Positions 50,193-58,865 of a stretch of 64,000 bases of DNA are shown piece by piece. Numbering within the stretch: position 1 is the first letter of the stretch; the number at the start of each line of letters is the position of its first letter. The notes under the pieces were generated by a model. That model was not told the DNA's origin, did no database searches, and was given only the letters and a program-made list of their open reading frames with translations. Both the position numbers and the translations under genes were made by a program. The stretch is taken from positions 1 through 64,000 of the forward strand of contig NZ_RQTJ01000005.1 in assembly GCF_003858535.1 (NCBI RefSeq), in the 5' to 3' direction. Source of the stretch: Paenimyroides viscosum. Its GTDB lineage: Bacteria; Bacteroidota; Bacteroidia; Flavobacteriales; Flavobacteriaceae.

Positions 50193-50732
50193 TTAAAATA
50201 TACGGTAACCAAATTTTAAGCGCAAGATAGGTGATATACTACCTGCGGTATTTTCAAAGTCATGCATATAACCTAAGCCAATGTTGGTATTTATTGTAAA
50301 TTTAGAACCTAGGTTTCTTTGTAATCCCCAATGAATATCTGTTAATAAAGCTTAGTTTTGAAAGTTTATAGATCCATCATTTCCAAAACTAAATTTAGTT
50401 TGTAAGCCTAAGTAATTAGCAGCATTGTTTTTAGTGTCTTTTTCTTTAGCAACTCTTTTGTCAAAATTATACATCCAATTAGCTCCGGTTGTAATGAAGG
50501 GAGCAACGTTTGGAATATTAAAATTGTATTCAACACCGTTTTTAGTTGCATTCATTCCTACACCCGCGCCTAAAGAACTCTCCCAAATAAATGTTTTAGC
50601 AAACGGATGTTCGTAGCTTAATTCAAATCCTTGTAATCCTAAAGAAACTTTTCCTGTTTGTTCAAGTTTTTCTTGTGAGAATATTGTCGAGTTCGTTAAA
50701 AATAGTGTGGCTAAAGCAAATGTTTTTTTCAT
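50193..50732 (-). pseudogene. Small outer-membrane beta-barrel protein gene with an in-frame stop
   Basis: Start at 50732 with signal peptide MKKTFALATLFLTNSTIFSQ. The frame reads 126 residues to TAA at 50352-50354 (after GSINFQN), then continues without shift for 52 more codons (LLTDIHWGLQRNLGSKFTIN, GLGYMHDFENTAG, ILRLKFGYRIF) to a second stop at 50193-50195. Alternating strands, LQTKFSFG and the terminal aromatic residue are typical of a small outer-membrane barrel. A single nonsense change removed the last strands, including the C-terminal Phe needed for barrel assembly. Confidence 0.8.
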
Positions 50733-50840
50733 ATTTTGATTTTCTACAAATATATAAATTCTTGCATACTGTTTTAATTATAGTTAAATTTTAATATTTT
50801 ATTTACAACTGATAATTAGTATATTCGTTAAAACATTTGT

Positions 50841-51419
50841 ATGAGAGCGTATTCCGAAGAAGGTTTAAGTATTGTTGAGGTTCTACCTAAACCAAGAAAT
50901 AAATTCTATGCTTTTATGGAATGGAAATATCTTTTAATAATTTTTTTGATTTCTTCACTTTTTTACTTTTTTGAAAAATATATCCCTAATGAGGATAATT
51001 TTTACTCAGGAATTTTTGTTGGTTTTCCTTTACTTTTTTATCTTACTTATGTTTCATTAGGGAATACTTTTAGAAAGGAAAATATTAGGTATAAAATTAT
51101 AGGAAAAATATTTTTTAAAAATGATTTTATAGAAATTAATAACTTAAAAAATAGCTTAAGCGAAATTGATCAAATTAAGATTGATAATTATGATTTTAAG
51201 GGAAGTTTGATAACAAGTATAGGAGGGGCAAATCCTTCAAGATCTTTAGGAATTTCAAATTTTCTTACCATTTGTTTTAAAGACGGAAGAATAGAAAAAA
51301 TTCAATTCCTGCAAGAAAATCAGTATCATTTAACCTTTTTTCATCAAGAATTAATGCACAATCATCATCGTAATTTAATTGATAGCACCACAATTAAACG
51401 CATATTAAATTCTTCATAA
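50841..51419 (+). CDS. Membrane protein of unknown function
   Basis: 192 residues. Two adjacent hydrophobic segments (YLLIIFLISSLFYFF about 31-45 and FVGFPLLFYLTYVSLG about 60-75), then a cytosolic-looking, PH-like beta-rich domain (KIFFKNDFIEINNLKNSLSE, FLTICFKDGRIEKIQFL). AT content is higher than in its neighbours. No named family. Confidence 0.55.
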   Translation: MRAYSEEGLSIVEVLPKPRNKFYAFMEWKYLLIIFLISSLFYFFEKYIPNEDNFYSGIFVGFPLLFYLTYVSLGNTFRKENIRYKIIGKIFFKNDFIEINNLKNSLSEIDQIKIDNYDFKGSLITSIGGANPSRSLGISNFLTICFKDGRIEKIQFLQENQYHLTFFHQELMHNHHRNLIDSTTIKRILNSS

Positions 51420-51422
51420 CAT

Positions 51423-52079
51423 TTACCCCTCATAAACAAAATGCCCAGTAATACGATACTTAAACAAACAATCTTCTAAAACCTGTCCGCCGCCAACATT
51501 ATGAACGATTAATTTACGTTTAATATCTTTTGTTAATCGGTTGGTAACAATGCCAATATGTGGCATTTTATCATTAATCATCCAAGTAACTATAGCTCCG
51601 GTTTTATAATCATCTGCGTTTTGAGTTATTGGCAATTCCTTTCCTTTTCTGCGGAAAAAAGTTTCTAAATTCGGAACACGTCGGTGGTCTATGTTTGTAT
51701 CTGGGCGATTCAATCCCCATGTTTTTGGATAGTTTTCAAAAGAATTCTTCATATCCTCATGAACTTCTTTTTGAAAATCGATACCCAATTTACGATAAGC
51801 TCTGATAATAACATCGGTACAAACACCCGTTTTTGCAGGAACATCACCATTAGGGTACGCAATAGAAACATAATCGGGCGTATATTTAATCGTAGGATCA
51901 ATGATCTCTAAAGCCACTGCAGAAAGTTGTTTTCTAAATGCAGATACCTCGTCATTTATGGTGTCCTTTTGATTATTTATAGAATTTTCTGTTACTTCAG
52001 TATGATGAAATGTGTGAAGTGAAGTGTCTTTGCATGACAATACAATAAACAATCCTATAAAAATTAAAAAACCTTTCAT
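51423..52079 (-). CDS. DUF1287-family lipoprotein (NlpC/P60-like fold)
   Basis: 218 residues; lipobox IVLSC with Cys16. The DUF1287 core has DYVSIAYPNGDVPAKTGVCT with the likely nucleophilic Cys, DVIIRAYRKLGIDFQKEVHE, and the His in MPHIGIVTN followed by HNVGGGQ. Cys-His amidase-like arrangement suggests cell-wall or peptide hydrolysis in the periplasm, though the activity is unproven. Divergent from radC, 26 nt apart. Confidence 0.85.
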   Translation of the reverse strand: MKGFLIFIGLFIVLSCKDTSLHTFHHTEVTENSINNQKDTINDEVSAFRKQLSAVALEIIDPTIKYTPDYVSIAYPNGDVPAKTGVCTDVIIRAYRKLGIDFQKEVHEDMKNSFENYPKTWGLNRPDTNIDHRRVPNLETFFRRKGKELPITQNADDYKTGAIVTWMINDKMPHIGIVTNRLTKDIKRKLIVHNVGGGQVLEDCLFKYRITGHFVYEG

Positions 52080-52105
52080 ATATTTAACAGACTAAATTGT
52101 TAGGT

Positions 52106-52804
52106 ATGAGTAACGAAGATACGTATTTTTCAATAAAACATTGGTCGGAAGACGATCAACCACGCGAAAAATTATTGTACAAAGGCAAAGCCGCTTTAAG
52201 CGATGCTGAATTAGTAGCTATTTTAATAGGATCAGGCAGTAGAAACGAAAGTGCCGTTGATCTGTGTAAACGCATCTTACAGCAAAACAACAACCAATTG
52301 CATCAATTACAAAAGCAAAGCATTCAGCAACTCATGCAATTTAAAGGTATTGGCGAAGCAAAAGCCATTACCATTGTTGCTGCTTTAGAACTGGCTAAAC
52401 GCTTGCAGTTGTCAGAAACTAAAGAACTCACAAAAATTGGTTCCTCTGCCGATGTTTGTAAATTAATGCAGCCATTAATTGGCGATCTGCCTCACGAAGA
52501 ATTTTGGTGTTTGTTATTAAACAACAGTAATAAAGTTATTTATAAATTTCAGCTAAGCAAAGGCGGATTAACTCAAACTGTAGTTGATATTCGTATGCTG
52601 TTTAAAACCGTTTTAGAACATTTGGCAACCGCAATAATTTTGGTGCACAACCATCCGTCGGGACAATTACTTGCTAGTGGTGCCGATAAAGATATTACTC
52701 AAAAAATTAAACAAGCAGGAACCACTTTAGACATCAAATTATTGGATCATCTAATCATAACTGCAACCGATTATTTAAGCTTTGCCGATGAAGGGATTTT
52801 GTAA
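52106..52804 (+). CDS. radC: RadC-family JAB-domain protein
   Basis: 232 residues from the ATG at 52106; an in-frame TTG at 52097 would add three residues. N-terminal helix-hairpin-helix region (LQKQSIQQLMQFKGIGEAKA) and C-terminal JAMM domain with EEF...HNHPSGQLLASGAD, the zinc-binding motif. Once thought a DNA-repair protein; function unclear despite the name. Confidence 0.93.
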   Translation: MSNEDTYFSIKHWSEDDQPREKLLYKGKAALSDAELVAILIGSGSRNESAVDLCKRILQQNNNQLHQLQKQSIQQLMQFKGIGEAKAITIVAALELAKRLQLSETKELTKIGSSADVCKLMQPLIGDLPHEEFWCLLLNNSNKVIYKFQLSKGGLTQTVVDIRMLFKTVLEHLATAIILVHNHPSGQLLASGADKDITQKIKQAGTTLDIKLLDHLIITATDYLSFADEGIL

Positions 52805-52832
52805 GAAGAACTTTAAACTTTAAACAAACTTA
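52805..52832 (+). repeat. Short 7-nt tandem repeat after radC
   Basis: gaagaac, tttaaac, tttaaac, aaactta: contiguous 7-mers beginning directly after the stop codon. Shorter and weaker than the other such tracts. Confidence 0.5.
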
Positions 52833-52891
52833 AACCGTTATTAAATCCGTAGAATATTCACTATCTTGCATACCGTTTAAGAATTTACAAA

Positions 52892-53521
52892 ATGATTAAA
52901 ACGCAAAACGTTACTTTTTCCTATTCGGCGCAACAAAATTTCCATTTCCCTGATATCGATTGTCCCAACGGACAAACTTTGCTGATTACAGGAAATTCAG
53001 GAACAGGTAAAACCACTTTATTGCATTTGCTAGGTGGCTTGTTGCAGCCAAACGCAGGAAACATTACTATAAATAATCAGGATATTTTACAGTTAAACGC
53101 AGCTAAATTGGATGCTTTTCGCGGACAATCGATCGGAATGATTTTACAGAAATCGTTTTTTATCGAAGCACTTACGGTTTTAGATAATGTTGTTTTGGCT
53201 TCTTGGATCGCTAAAAAAGCAAAAGCCAAAGAAAAAGCCTTAAATATTTTAGATAATTTAGGATTGAAAGATCATGTGCACAAATTGCCAAGTCAGTTAA
53301 GTATTGGTCAGCAACAGCGTGTAAATATTGCGAGAGCTTTAATAAACAATCCGTCGGTAATTTTGGCAGATGAACCTACATCAAGTTTAGATGATGAAAA
53401 CGCCTTAATTGTAGCTCGATTGTTGAGCGATTTAGCAAAAGAATATCAATCTTCATTGATTATTGTAACACACGATCAACGCTTAAAATCATTGTTTAAC
53501 CACCAAATTACCTTGTCATGA
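52892..53521 (+). CDS. ABC transporter ATP-binding protein (LolD/MacB type)
   Basis: 209 residues. Walker A GNSGTGKTTLLHLLGGL, Q-loop QKSFF, signature LSIGQQQRV (Ile replacing the usual Gly), Walker B VILADEPTSSLDD and H-loop THD. Its stop overlaps the permease start by 4 nt (ATGA). Partner of the FtsX-like permease; drives an extrusion-type (type VII) ABC system. First gene of a six-gene operon. Confidence 0.93.
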   Translation: MIKTQNVTFSYSAQQNFHFPDIDCPNGQTLLITGNSGTGKTTLLHLLGGLLQPNAGNITINNQDILQLNAAKLDAFRGQSIGMILQKSFFIEALTVLDNVVLASWIAKKAKAKEKALNILDNLGLKDHVHKLPSQLSIGQQQRVNIARALINNPSVILADEPTSSLDDENALIVARLLSDLAKEYQSSLIIVTHDQRLKSLFNHQITLS

Positions 53522-54744
53522 TTAGTAAAATAGCTTGGAAAAACACGTGGTTTAAACCGTTGAATACTTTTTTAAGTATTGTACTTTTAACCGCATCGGT
53601 TTCTATTATATCGATATTGATTCTGCTTCAAAAACAGTTCGAAGAAAAGTTTTCATCATCAATGGATAATATCGATTTAGTTTTAGGAGCAAAAGGAAGT
53701 CCGTTGCAGTTGATTCTTTCTTCGGTTTATCAGATCGATGCACCTCCGGGAAATATTTCGTACACCGAAGCCGAAGCTTGGATGAACAAACCAATGGTAG
53801 AAAGTGCTGTTCCGTTGGCTTATGGCGATAATTATTTAGGCTATAAAATTGTAGGAACTACCGAAAACTACACCAAACATTTTGGATTGAAAATTCAACA
53901 GGGAACTTTATTTGCTAAAGATTTTGAGGTGATTGTAGGATCTAACATTGCAGCGAATATTGGTTTAAAAATTGGCGATACTTTTTTTGGAACACATGGC
54001 GATGTAGAAGAAGGTGAAGTGCACGACCATCATGCTTATAAAGTAGTAGGTATTTTAGCACCATCGGGTAAGGTGGCTGACCAATTAATTTTATCGAATA
54101 TTTCATCGGTTTGGCACATGCACGATCATGAGCACGAAGATCATACCGAAGAAGCGCACGTACATGCCGAAGGCGAAATCCATCATCCGCACGAAGGAAA
54201 AGAAATTACCGCAGTTCTTTTAAAATTGCGTAACAACATGGCTAAAATGACCTGGCCAAGAATCATTCCTCAAAATACCGAAATGCAAGCCGCGTCGCCA
54301 GCTTTAGAAGTGAATCGTTTGTTTGCTTTGTTCGGTGTAGGAATTTCGGCATTAACCTATTTGGCTTATGGAATTATGTTTATTTCGGGTATCAGTATTT
54401 TTGTGGCGTTATACAATACGTTGAAAGAACGTCGATACGAATTTGCGTTGCTACGAATTACCGGAGCTACTAAATTTCAGTTATTGTGGTTGGTTCTGCT
54501 AGAAAGTATCTTTTTATGTACCATAGGTTTTATTCTTGGTATTGTTTTTGGTAGAATTGGCTTGTACTTCTTATCCGTATCTTCGCAAGAAGAATTTAAA
54601 ATGGCATTTGATCCGTTTGAATTTTTATGGAAAGAAGAGGGAATGCTGTTTTTAGCCACATTATCTGTAGGAATCCTTGCAGCAATTATTCCGGCAATTA
54701 AAGCGTATTCATTAAACATATCAAAAACATTGGCAAATGCTTAA
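53518..54744 (+). CDS. FtsX/MacB-like ABC permease with His-rich periplasmic insert
   Basis: 408 residues: one N-terminal TM (about 17-37), a large extracytoplasmic domain (about 40-265), then three C-terminal TMs (about 270-300, 320-345, 376-396). The conserved start DLVLGAKGSPLQLILSSVYQ with APPGNI matches a family found with zinc-linked operons. Within residues 160-225 there are 14 histidines, including HDHH (169-172) and HMHDHEHEDH (200-209), then HVH and HHPH. This suggests metal binding, most plausibly zinc, at the periplasmic face. Substrate not proven. Confidence 0.85.
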   Translation: MISKIAWKNTWFKPLNTFLSIVLLTASVSIISILILLQKQFEEKFSSSMDNIDLVLGAKGSPLQLILSSVYQIDAPPGNISYTEAEAWMNKPMVESAVPLAYGDNYLGYKIVGTTENYTKHFGLKIQQGTLFAKDFEVIVGSNIAANIGLKIGDTFFGTHGDVEEGEVHDHHAYKVVGILAPSGKVADQLILSNISSVWHMHDHEHEDHTEEAHVHAEGEIHHPHEGKEITAVLLKLRNNMAKMTWPRIIPQNTEMQAASPALEVNRLFALFGVGISALTYLAYGIMFISGISIFVALYNTLKERRYEFALLRITGATKFQLLWLVLLESIFLCTIGFILGIVFGRIGLYFLSVSSQEEFKMAFDPFEFLWKEEGMLFLATLSVGILAAIIPAIKAYSLNISKTLANA

Positions 54745-55201
54745 TAAGATAATCATTACAGTTTATTGCGGATTAGCCTTTTTTTTAATGAGTTTTTCAG
54801 CAGATAAAACAAAAAATTTTAATGAAACCACTGTTCAGGATCAACCAACCGAAGTTACTTGGCAAATGTTGGGTAGAATGGGCGGAAGTTTAAAGGTGAT
54901 GGCAAATTATGGCGATGCTATAAAAGAATCATTACAGGGCAAAAAAATAAGAATAAGCGGTTTTGTAATCCCTACCGATAATAAATCGTACGTTTTAAGT
55001 AAAAATGTATATTCGCACTGTTTTTTTTGCAGTATAAGTGCAGGCATAGAAACCATAATGGGTATACAGTTTAAAAACAAACAACCACGATTGAAAACCG
55101 ACGATTACATTACGCTAGAAGGTATTTTTTATTTTAACGATAAAAACAAAGACGATTGGACTTTTAGTATACAAAACGCAGTAATTACAAATAAAAAATA
55201 A
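54737..55201 (+). CDS. Exported DUF3299-like protein with CFFC motif, paralogue 1
   Basis: 154 residues; N-terminal TM/signal (IIITVYCGLAFFLMSFSA). The mature part: PTEVTWQMLG, LQGKKIRISGFVIPTDNKSY, SHCFFCSISAGIETIMGI with Cys95 and Cys98 next to His94, and DDYITLEGIF. The layout is like DUF3299 proteins that accompany zinc-related ABC genes, but I rank this as similarity by motif and context. Overlaps the permease gene by 8 nt. About half identical by eye to the next gene. Confidence 0.65.
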   Translation: MLNKIIITVYCGLAFFLMSFSADKTKNFNETTVQDQPTEVTWQMLGRMGGSLKVMANYGDAIKESLQGKKIRISGFVIPTDNKSYVLSKNVYSHCFFCSISAGIETIMGIQFKNKQPRLKTDDYITLEGIFYFNDKNKDDWTFSIQNAVITNKK

Positions 55202-55206
55202 ATCAC

Positions 55207-55689
55207 ATGTTAAAAAAAATATTTGTTGCAGCCTATTGTGGATTAGCTGTTTTTTTAATGAGCTTTTCTACAAATAACACAACAGAAAAACCATCGGAAT
55301 TTTACTATCAGAAACCAACCGAAGTTACTTGGAAATTATTAGGACAAATTGATTTCGTTAAGAAGAAAAACCCTCATTACGGCGAAGTAATGTATCCAAT
55401 GATTAACGGAACATTAAAGGCTTTGCAAGGTAAAAAAATTAAAGCTTCGGGTTTTATTGTGCCTATCGACAGTAAATCGTACGCCTTAAGTAAAAATGTT
55501 TTTGCACAATGTTTTTTCTGTGGAAATGCAGGTCCCGAAACCATTATGGGAATTAAGTTTAAAGGCAATACACCACGTTTAAAAACCGACACTTATGTAA
55601 CTATTGAAGGAACTTTTAGATACAATGCAGACGATATCGACGATTGGATTTATCACATTGAAAACGCTGTAATTACACACCAAAAATAA
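55207..55689 (+). CDS. Exported DUF3299-like protein with CFFC motif, paralogue 2
   Basis: 160 residues; same plan as the preceding protein: IFVAAYCGLAVFLMSFST, PTEVTWKLLGQIDF, LQGKKIKASGFIVPIDSKSY, AQCFFCGNAGPETIMGIKF with Cys102 and Cys105, and TYVTIEGTFRY. A tandem duplication 5 nt downstream of its sister. The Cys pair could bind metal or be redox active. It lacks the His before the first Cys (Gln instead), so the two may have divided roles. Confidence 0.65.
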   Translation: MLKKIFVAAYCGLAVFLMSFSTNNTTEKPSEFYYQKPTEVTWKLLGQIDFVKKKNPHYGEVMYPMINGTLKALQGKKIKASGFIVPIDSKSYALSKNVFAQCFFCGNAGPETIMGIKFKGNTPRLKTDTYVTIEGTFRYNADDIDDWIYHIENAVITHQK

Positions 55690-56378
55690 TGATTGTTAAA
55701 GAACATATTACCGATTTGTTTTTTGATCTGGATCATACCATTTATGATTTCGATAAAAATTCGGCATTAACTTTTAATGCTGTATTTGCCGAAATGCAAT
55801 TAAGTGGTGTAGACAATTTTATGACGCATTTTAAAACCATAAACAATGCGTATTGGGAACGCTTTGCCAATGAAGAAATATCTAGAGATTTTTTACGTTA
55901 TGGCAGATTAAAAGATACTTTTTCTGCAATCAATTTAAAGGTCTCAGATGACAATATTCATCACATAGCCAATTATTTTATTGATAATCTTACCAATTAC
56001 AATCATGTTTTTACAGGAGCACATGAAACGCTAACGCATTTAAAAAGTAAATATACTTTACATATTATCACTAATGGTCCGGAGGGTGTTCAACATAAAA
56101 AACTAAAAAATGCACAATTAGATCATTACTTTAAAACAATAACAAATTCTGAAAAAGCGGGAGTGAAAAAACCCCATCCGGGCATATTTAATTACGCATT
56201 AAAATTAGCAAACGTAAAGCCGCAAAATAGCTTAATGATTGGCGATAACATAAATGCCGATGTTCATGGCGCTTTAAACGTGGGTATGCAGGCGGTTTGG
56301 TTTAACGAATTTAAGTTAGAAAACACAACTGGTGTTGCAGAAGTACAACAATTAAAACAACTTTTAGATATTTTATAA
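55689..56378 (+). CDS. yjjG: YjjG-family HAD nucleotidase
   Basis: 229 residues. HAD motifs: FFDLDHTIYDF (catalytic Asp pair), ITNGPEGVQHKKL (motif II), KKPHPGIF (Lys) and MIGDNINADVHGA (motif III/IV). YjjG dephosphorylates non-canonical pyrimidine nucleotides such as dUMP analogues. Shares 1 nt with the stop of the gene before, so it is cotranslated with the metal-transport-like genes though the functional link is unclear. Confidence 0.88.
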   Translation: MIVKEHITDLFFDLDHTIYDFDKNSALTFNAVFAEMQLSGVDNFMTHFKTINNAYWERFANEEISRDFLRYGRLKDTFSAINLKVSDDNIHHIANYFIDNLTNYNHVFTGAHETLTHLKSKYTLHIITNGPEGVQHKKLKNAQLDHYFKTITNSEKAGVKKPHPGIFNYALKLANVKPQNSLMIGDNINADVHGALNVGMQAVWFNEFKLENTTGVAEVQQLKQLLDIL

Positions 56379-56379
56379 A

Positions 56380-56796
56380 ATGAAGAAATTTTTATTATTA
56401 ATGCTTTTTGTCTGCTTAGGAATAGGGACAAATGCACAAGGTTTAAGCACAAAATACATTCAAATTAAAGAAGTATACGATTTTCAGGATAAATTCAACG
56501 AATACCGTGTAAATTCTTATTTAAAACACCAGTTAGAAGAAGCAGGTTATTCCGTTTTTTATGAAAATCAAGAATTACCCCAAGAAGTAAAAGCCGATCC
56601 TTGCAAAATGCTTAAATGCAACGTAGTGCGTGATAAGTCTATGTTGGCTACAAAATTACAAATTACGTTGGTTAACTGTAAAAACGAAACTGTATTTACT
56701 GCCAACGGAGAAAGTAGAGAAAAAAAACGTAGTAAATCACACGTTGATGCTATTAAAAAGGCTTTAAAATTTTCGGTGCTAAATAAAGATAAATAG
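56380..56796 (+). CDS. Exported protein of unknown function
   Basis: 138 residues; signal peptide MKKFLLLMLFVCLGIGTNAQ. Mature part LSTKYIQIKEVYDFQDKFNE, with CKMLKCNVVRDKSMLATKLQ and LVNCKNETVFTANGES. No named family. Begins 1 nt after the YjjG stop; last gene of the packed operon. Confidence 0.6.
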   Translation: MKKFLLLMLFVCLGIGTNAQGLSTKYIQIKEVYDFQDKFNEYRVNSYLKHQLEEAGYSVFYENQELPQEVKADPCKMLKCNVVRDKSMLATKLQITLVNCKNETVFTANGESREKKRSKSHVDAIKKALKFSVLNKDK

Positions 56797-56800
56797 TAAT

Positions 56801-56840
56801 AAAAAAATCTCGTCATTAATTTTTGGCGAGATTTTTTTTT
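56801..56840 (+). terminator. Terminator of the ABC/YjjG operon
   Basis: 11-bp stem with one U-G pair (AAATCTCGTCA with TGGCGAGATTT), about 8-nt loop and a 9-10-nt T-run. Confidence 0.85.
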
Positions 56841-57008
56841 GGGCGTTCCCCTTACATTTGGTTTTAAAAATAAGCTATAAGTTTGTAGCACATTCTCTGT
56901 AAATCAGAAAATAAGTGTCAGTAGTCGGGTCGGGTTTTTTGCTCCAAGTCCTCGGTGCACTTCGCTATCGCTTCGGCACCTGCGGGCTATCCGCTACAAT
57001 ACCTAACG
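56841..57008. repeat. GC-rich intergenic element of unknown kind
   Basis: GGGCGTTCCCC at the left end, then TCGGGTCGGGTTTTTTGCTC and a stretch (56943-56996) of unusual GC content with GGTGC...GCACC hairpin arms (56954-56958, 56976-56980). It resembles structured intergenic elements I associate with flavobacterial genomes, but I cannot name it. No coding frame. Confidence 0.6.
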
Positions 57009-57010
57009 CA

Positions 57011-57052
57011 AACATCCAGCATCCAACAGCCATCACCCATCAATACCCATAC
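57011..57052. repeat. Degenerate 7-nt tandem repeat at the 3' end of rarA
   Basis: aacatcc, agcatcc, aacagcc, atcaccc, atcaata, cccatac: six contiguous 7-mers. The last two run through the rarA stop (57040-57042) into its final codons. Confidence 0.75.
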
Positions 57053-58317
57053 TTTCCTTGCCAACGTTGGTGTAAAGAATCTTTGGTCTGCTTCTCTCGC
57101 GCATTCTCACCAGGTTCATAAAACGGAGTATTAATTAAATCGTCTGGTAAATATTCCTGATACGTAAAATTCCCCGGATAATCGTGACTATATTTGTAAT
57201 CTTCGCCATAGCCCAGCTCTTTCATTAATTTAGTTGGCGCATTACGTAAATGAATAGGAATAGATAAATCTCCCGTTTGTTTCACCGCTGCTTGTGCTTT
57301 GCCAATTGCCATATAACTTGCGTTACTTTTTGGTGAAGTAGCTAAGTAAATAGCACACTGGCTTAGTAATATTCTACTTTCGGGATAACCGATAACCGAT
57401 ACCGCCTGAAAAATATTGTTTGCCATAATAATTGCTGTGGGGTTTGCCAAACCAATATCTTCAGAAGCCGAAATAACCAATCTGCGTGCAATAAATTTTA
57501 AATCTTCGCCGCCTTCAATCATTCTCGCTAGCCAATAAACAGCACCGTTTGGATCACTTCCACGAATCGATTTTATAAAAGCCGATATGATATCATAATG
57601 CTGTTCGCCCGTTTTATCATACAAAACCGTGTTTTTTTGTACAATTTGCATTACTTTTTCATTGGTAATTTCAATAGTATCCTCACCAATAGAATTTACA
57701 ATCAACTCAAAAGTATTCAGCAGTTTTCTGCCATCGCCTCCCGAAACCCTAAACAAAGCTTCGTTTTCTTTAATAGTTATACTTTTATCTTTTAGTTCTT
57801 CATCAACAATCAATGCACGTTTCAGTAACTCCTCTAAATCTGCTTTTGTAAAGGCATTTAATGTGTATACTTGGCAACGCGATAACAATGCAGGAATAAC
57901 CTCAAAACTCGGGTTTTCGGTTGTTGCGCCAATTAGTGTAATCCATCCTTTTTCCACCGCACCTAATAAAGAATCTTGTTGCGATTTGCTAAAACGGTGA
58001 ATTTCATCAATAAATAAAATAGGATTTTTTGGCGTAAATAAGCCATTGTGTCCTTTAGCTTTCTCAATAACTTCCCGCACATCTTTTACACCTGCATTTA
58101 TCGCACTTAACGCATAAAAAGGTCGCTTACTTTCTTGTGCAATAATTTCTGCTAAAGTTGTTTTTCCAGTTCCTGGCGGTCCCCAAAAAATCATCGACGG
58201 GATAATACCGCGTTTAATGCTTTGTGTTAAAATGCCTGTTTCACCTACCAAATGTGTTTGACTGATGTAATCTTCTAATTGCTTAGGACGGATGCGTTCT
58301 GCTAAAGGAGTTATCAT
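57040..58317 (-). CDS. rarA: Replication-associated recombination protein A (AAA ATPase)
   Basis: 425 residues. Starts [20 protein letters not shown]; Walker [14 protein letters not shown], Walker [17 protein letters not shown], sensor [12 protein letters not shown] with SRC, and the C-terminal MgsA domain ([31 protein letters not shown]). Acts at stalled forks with SSB, clamp-loader-like. Its 3' end overlaps a 7-nt repeat tract. Confidence 0.96.
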   Translation of the reverse strand: MITPLAERIRPKQLEDYISQTHLVGETGILTQSIKRGIIPSMIFWGPPGTGKTTLAEIIAQESKRPFYALSAINAGVKDVREVIEKAKGHNGLFTPKNPILFIDEIHRFSKSQQDSLLGAVEKGWITLIGATTENPSFEVIPALLSRCQVYTLNAFTKADLEELLKRALIVDEELKDKSITIKENEALFRVSGGDGRKLLNTFELIVNSIGEDTIEITNEKVMQIVQKNTVLYDKTGEQHYDIISAFIKSIRGSDPNGAVYWLARMIEGGEDLKFIARRLVISASEDIGLANPTAIIMANNIFQAVSVIGYPESRILLSQCAIYLATSPKSNASYMAIGKAQAAVKQTGDLSIPIHLRNAPTKLMKELGYGEDYKYSHDYPGNFTYQEYLPDDLINTPFYEPGENAREKQTKDSLHQRWQGKYGY

Positions 58318-58865
58318 AATGTAAAATTAGGGAATTGATTTGGCGTTACAAAAAAATATGTATTTTAACCCGTTGGGTGTAATTAAATTGTTTGATTTTT
58401 AATATTATTAATTGGTCTATCAAATATGAATTTATTGATATATTGAACCAATGTTAATTCCAATTTAATATTGACGGTTTGAAAATAAATCTAGTTCAAT
58501 ACTATAAGACAAACAACCACCTGTTTTCAATAAGCAAACAATCGAACATTTGTGGTTTTATATTTTTTAAAAAATGAACATCATGCACTTCTGCTTTTGT
58601 AATATCCAAAGAATGAAAAATTTCATTTATAGAACAAACTCCATGTAATTTATATTCGTAAAACCAATTATTTTGAGAAGCACAAAACCCTTTTGAAGGA
58701 GCAGTTTTAAACTCATTTTACAGATTTTAATTTTCCTGTGACGTGCAAATTTACAAATCTCCAACGGCATACTAATCAATATTTTTTCTAAAAATAATGA
58801 CAACCAACAGGTTATGTATAATTATTTTTTTTATATTTATTAAAATTTAAAAATTAATTTAGAGT
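58318..58865. other. Intergenic region between rarA and the BON-LysM gene
   Basis: 548 nt. 58318-58365 is upstream DNA of rarA; 58366-58815 is an IS982 remnant; 58816-58865 is AT-rich leader DNA of the LysM gene with TATATTTA. No gene. Confidence 0.7.
58366..58815 (-). mobile_element. Degenerate IS982-family element (450 bp, internally deleted)
   Basis: Terminal repeats TAACCCGTTGGGTGTAATTA (58366-58385) and TAATGACAACCAACAGGTTA (58795-58814). On minus, transposase pieces: LPLEICKFARHRKIKICK, GFCASQNNWFYEYKLHGVCS, FHSLDITKAEVHDVHFLKNI, PQMFDCLLIENRW, then a jump to LTLVQYINKFIF-like sequence and the C-terminus. Compared with the 38298 copy, the middle-to-late part (about 190 nt) is deleted. 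Flanks ATGTATTTT and ATGTATAAT suggest a worn 9-bp target duplication. Confidence 0.85.
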
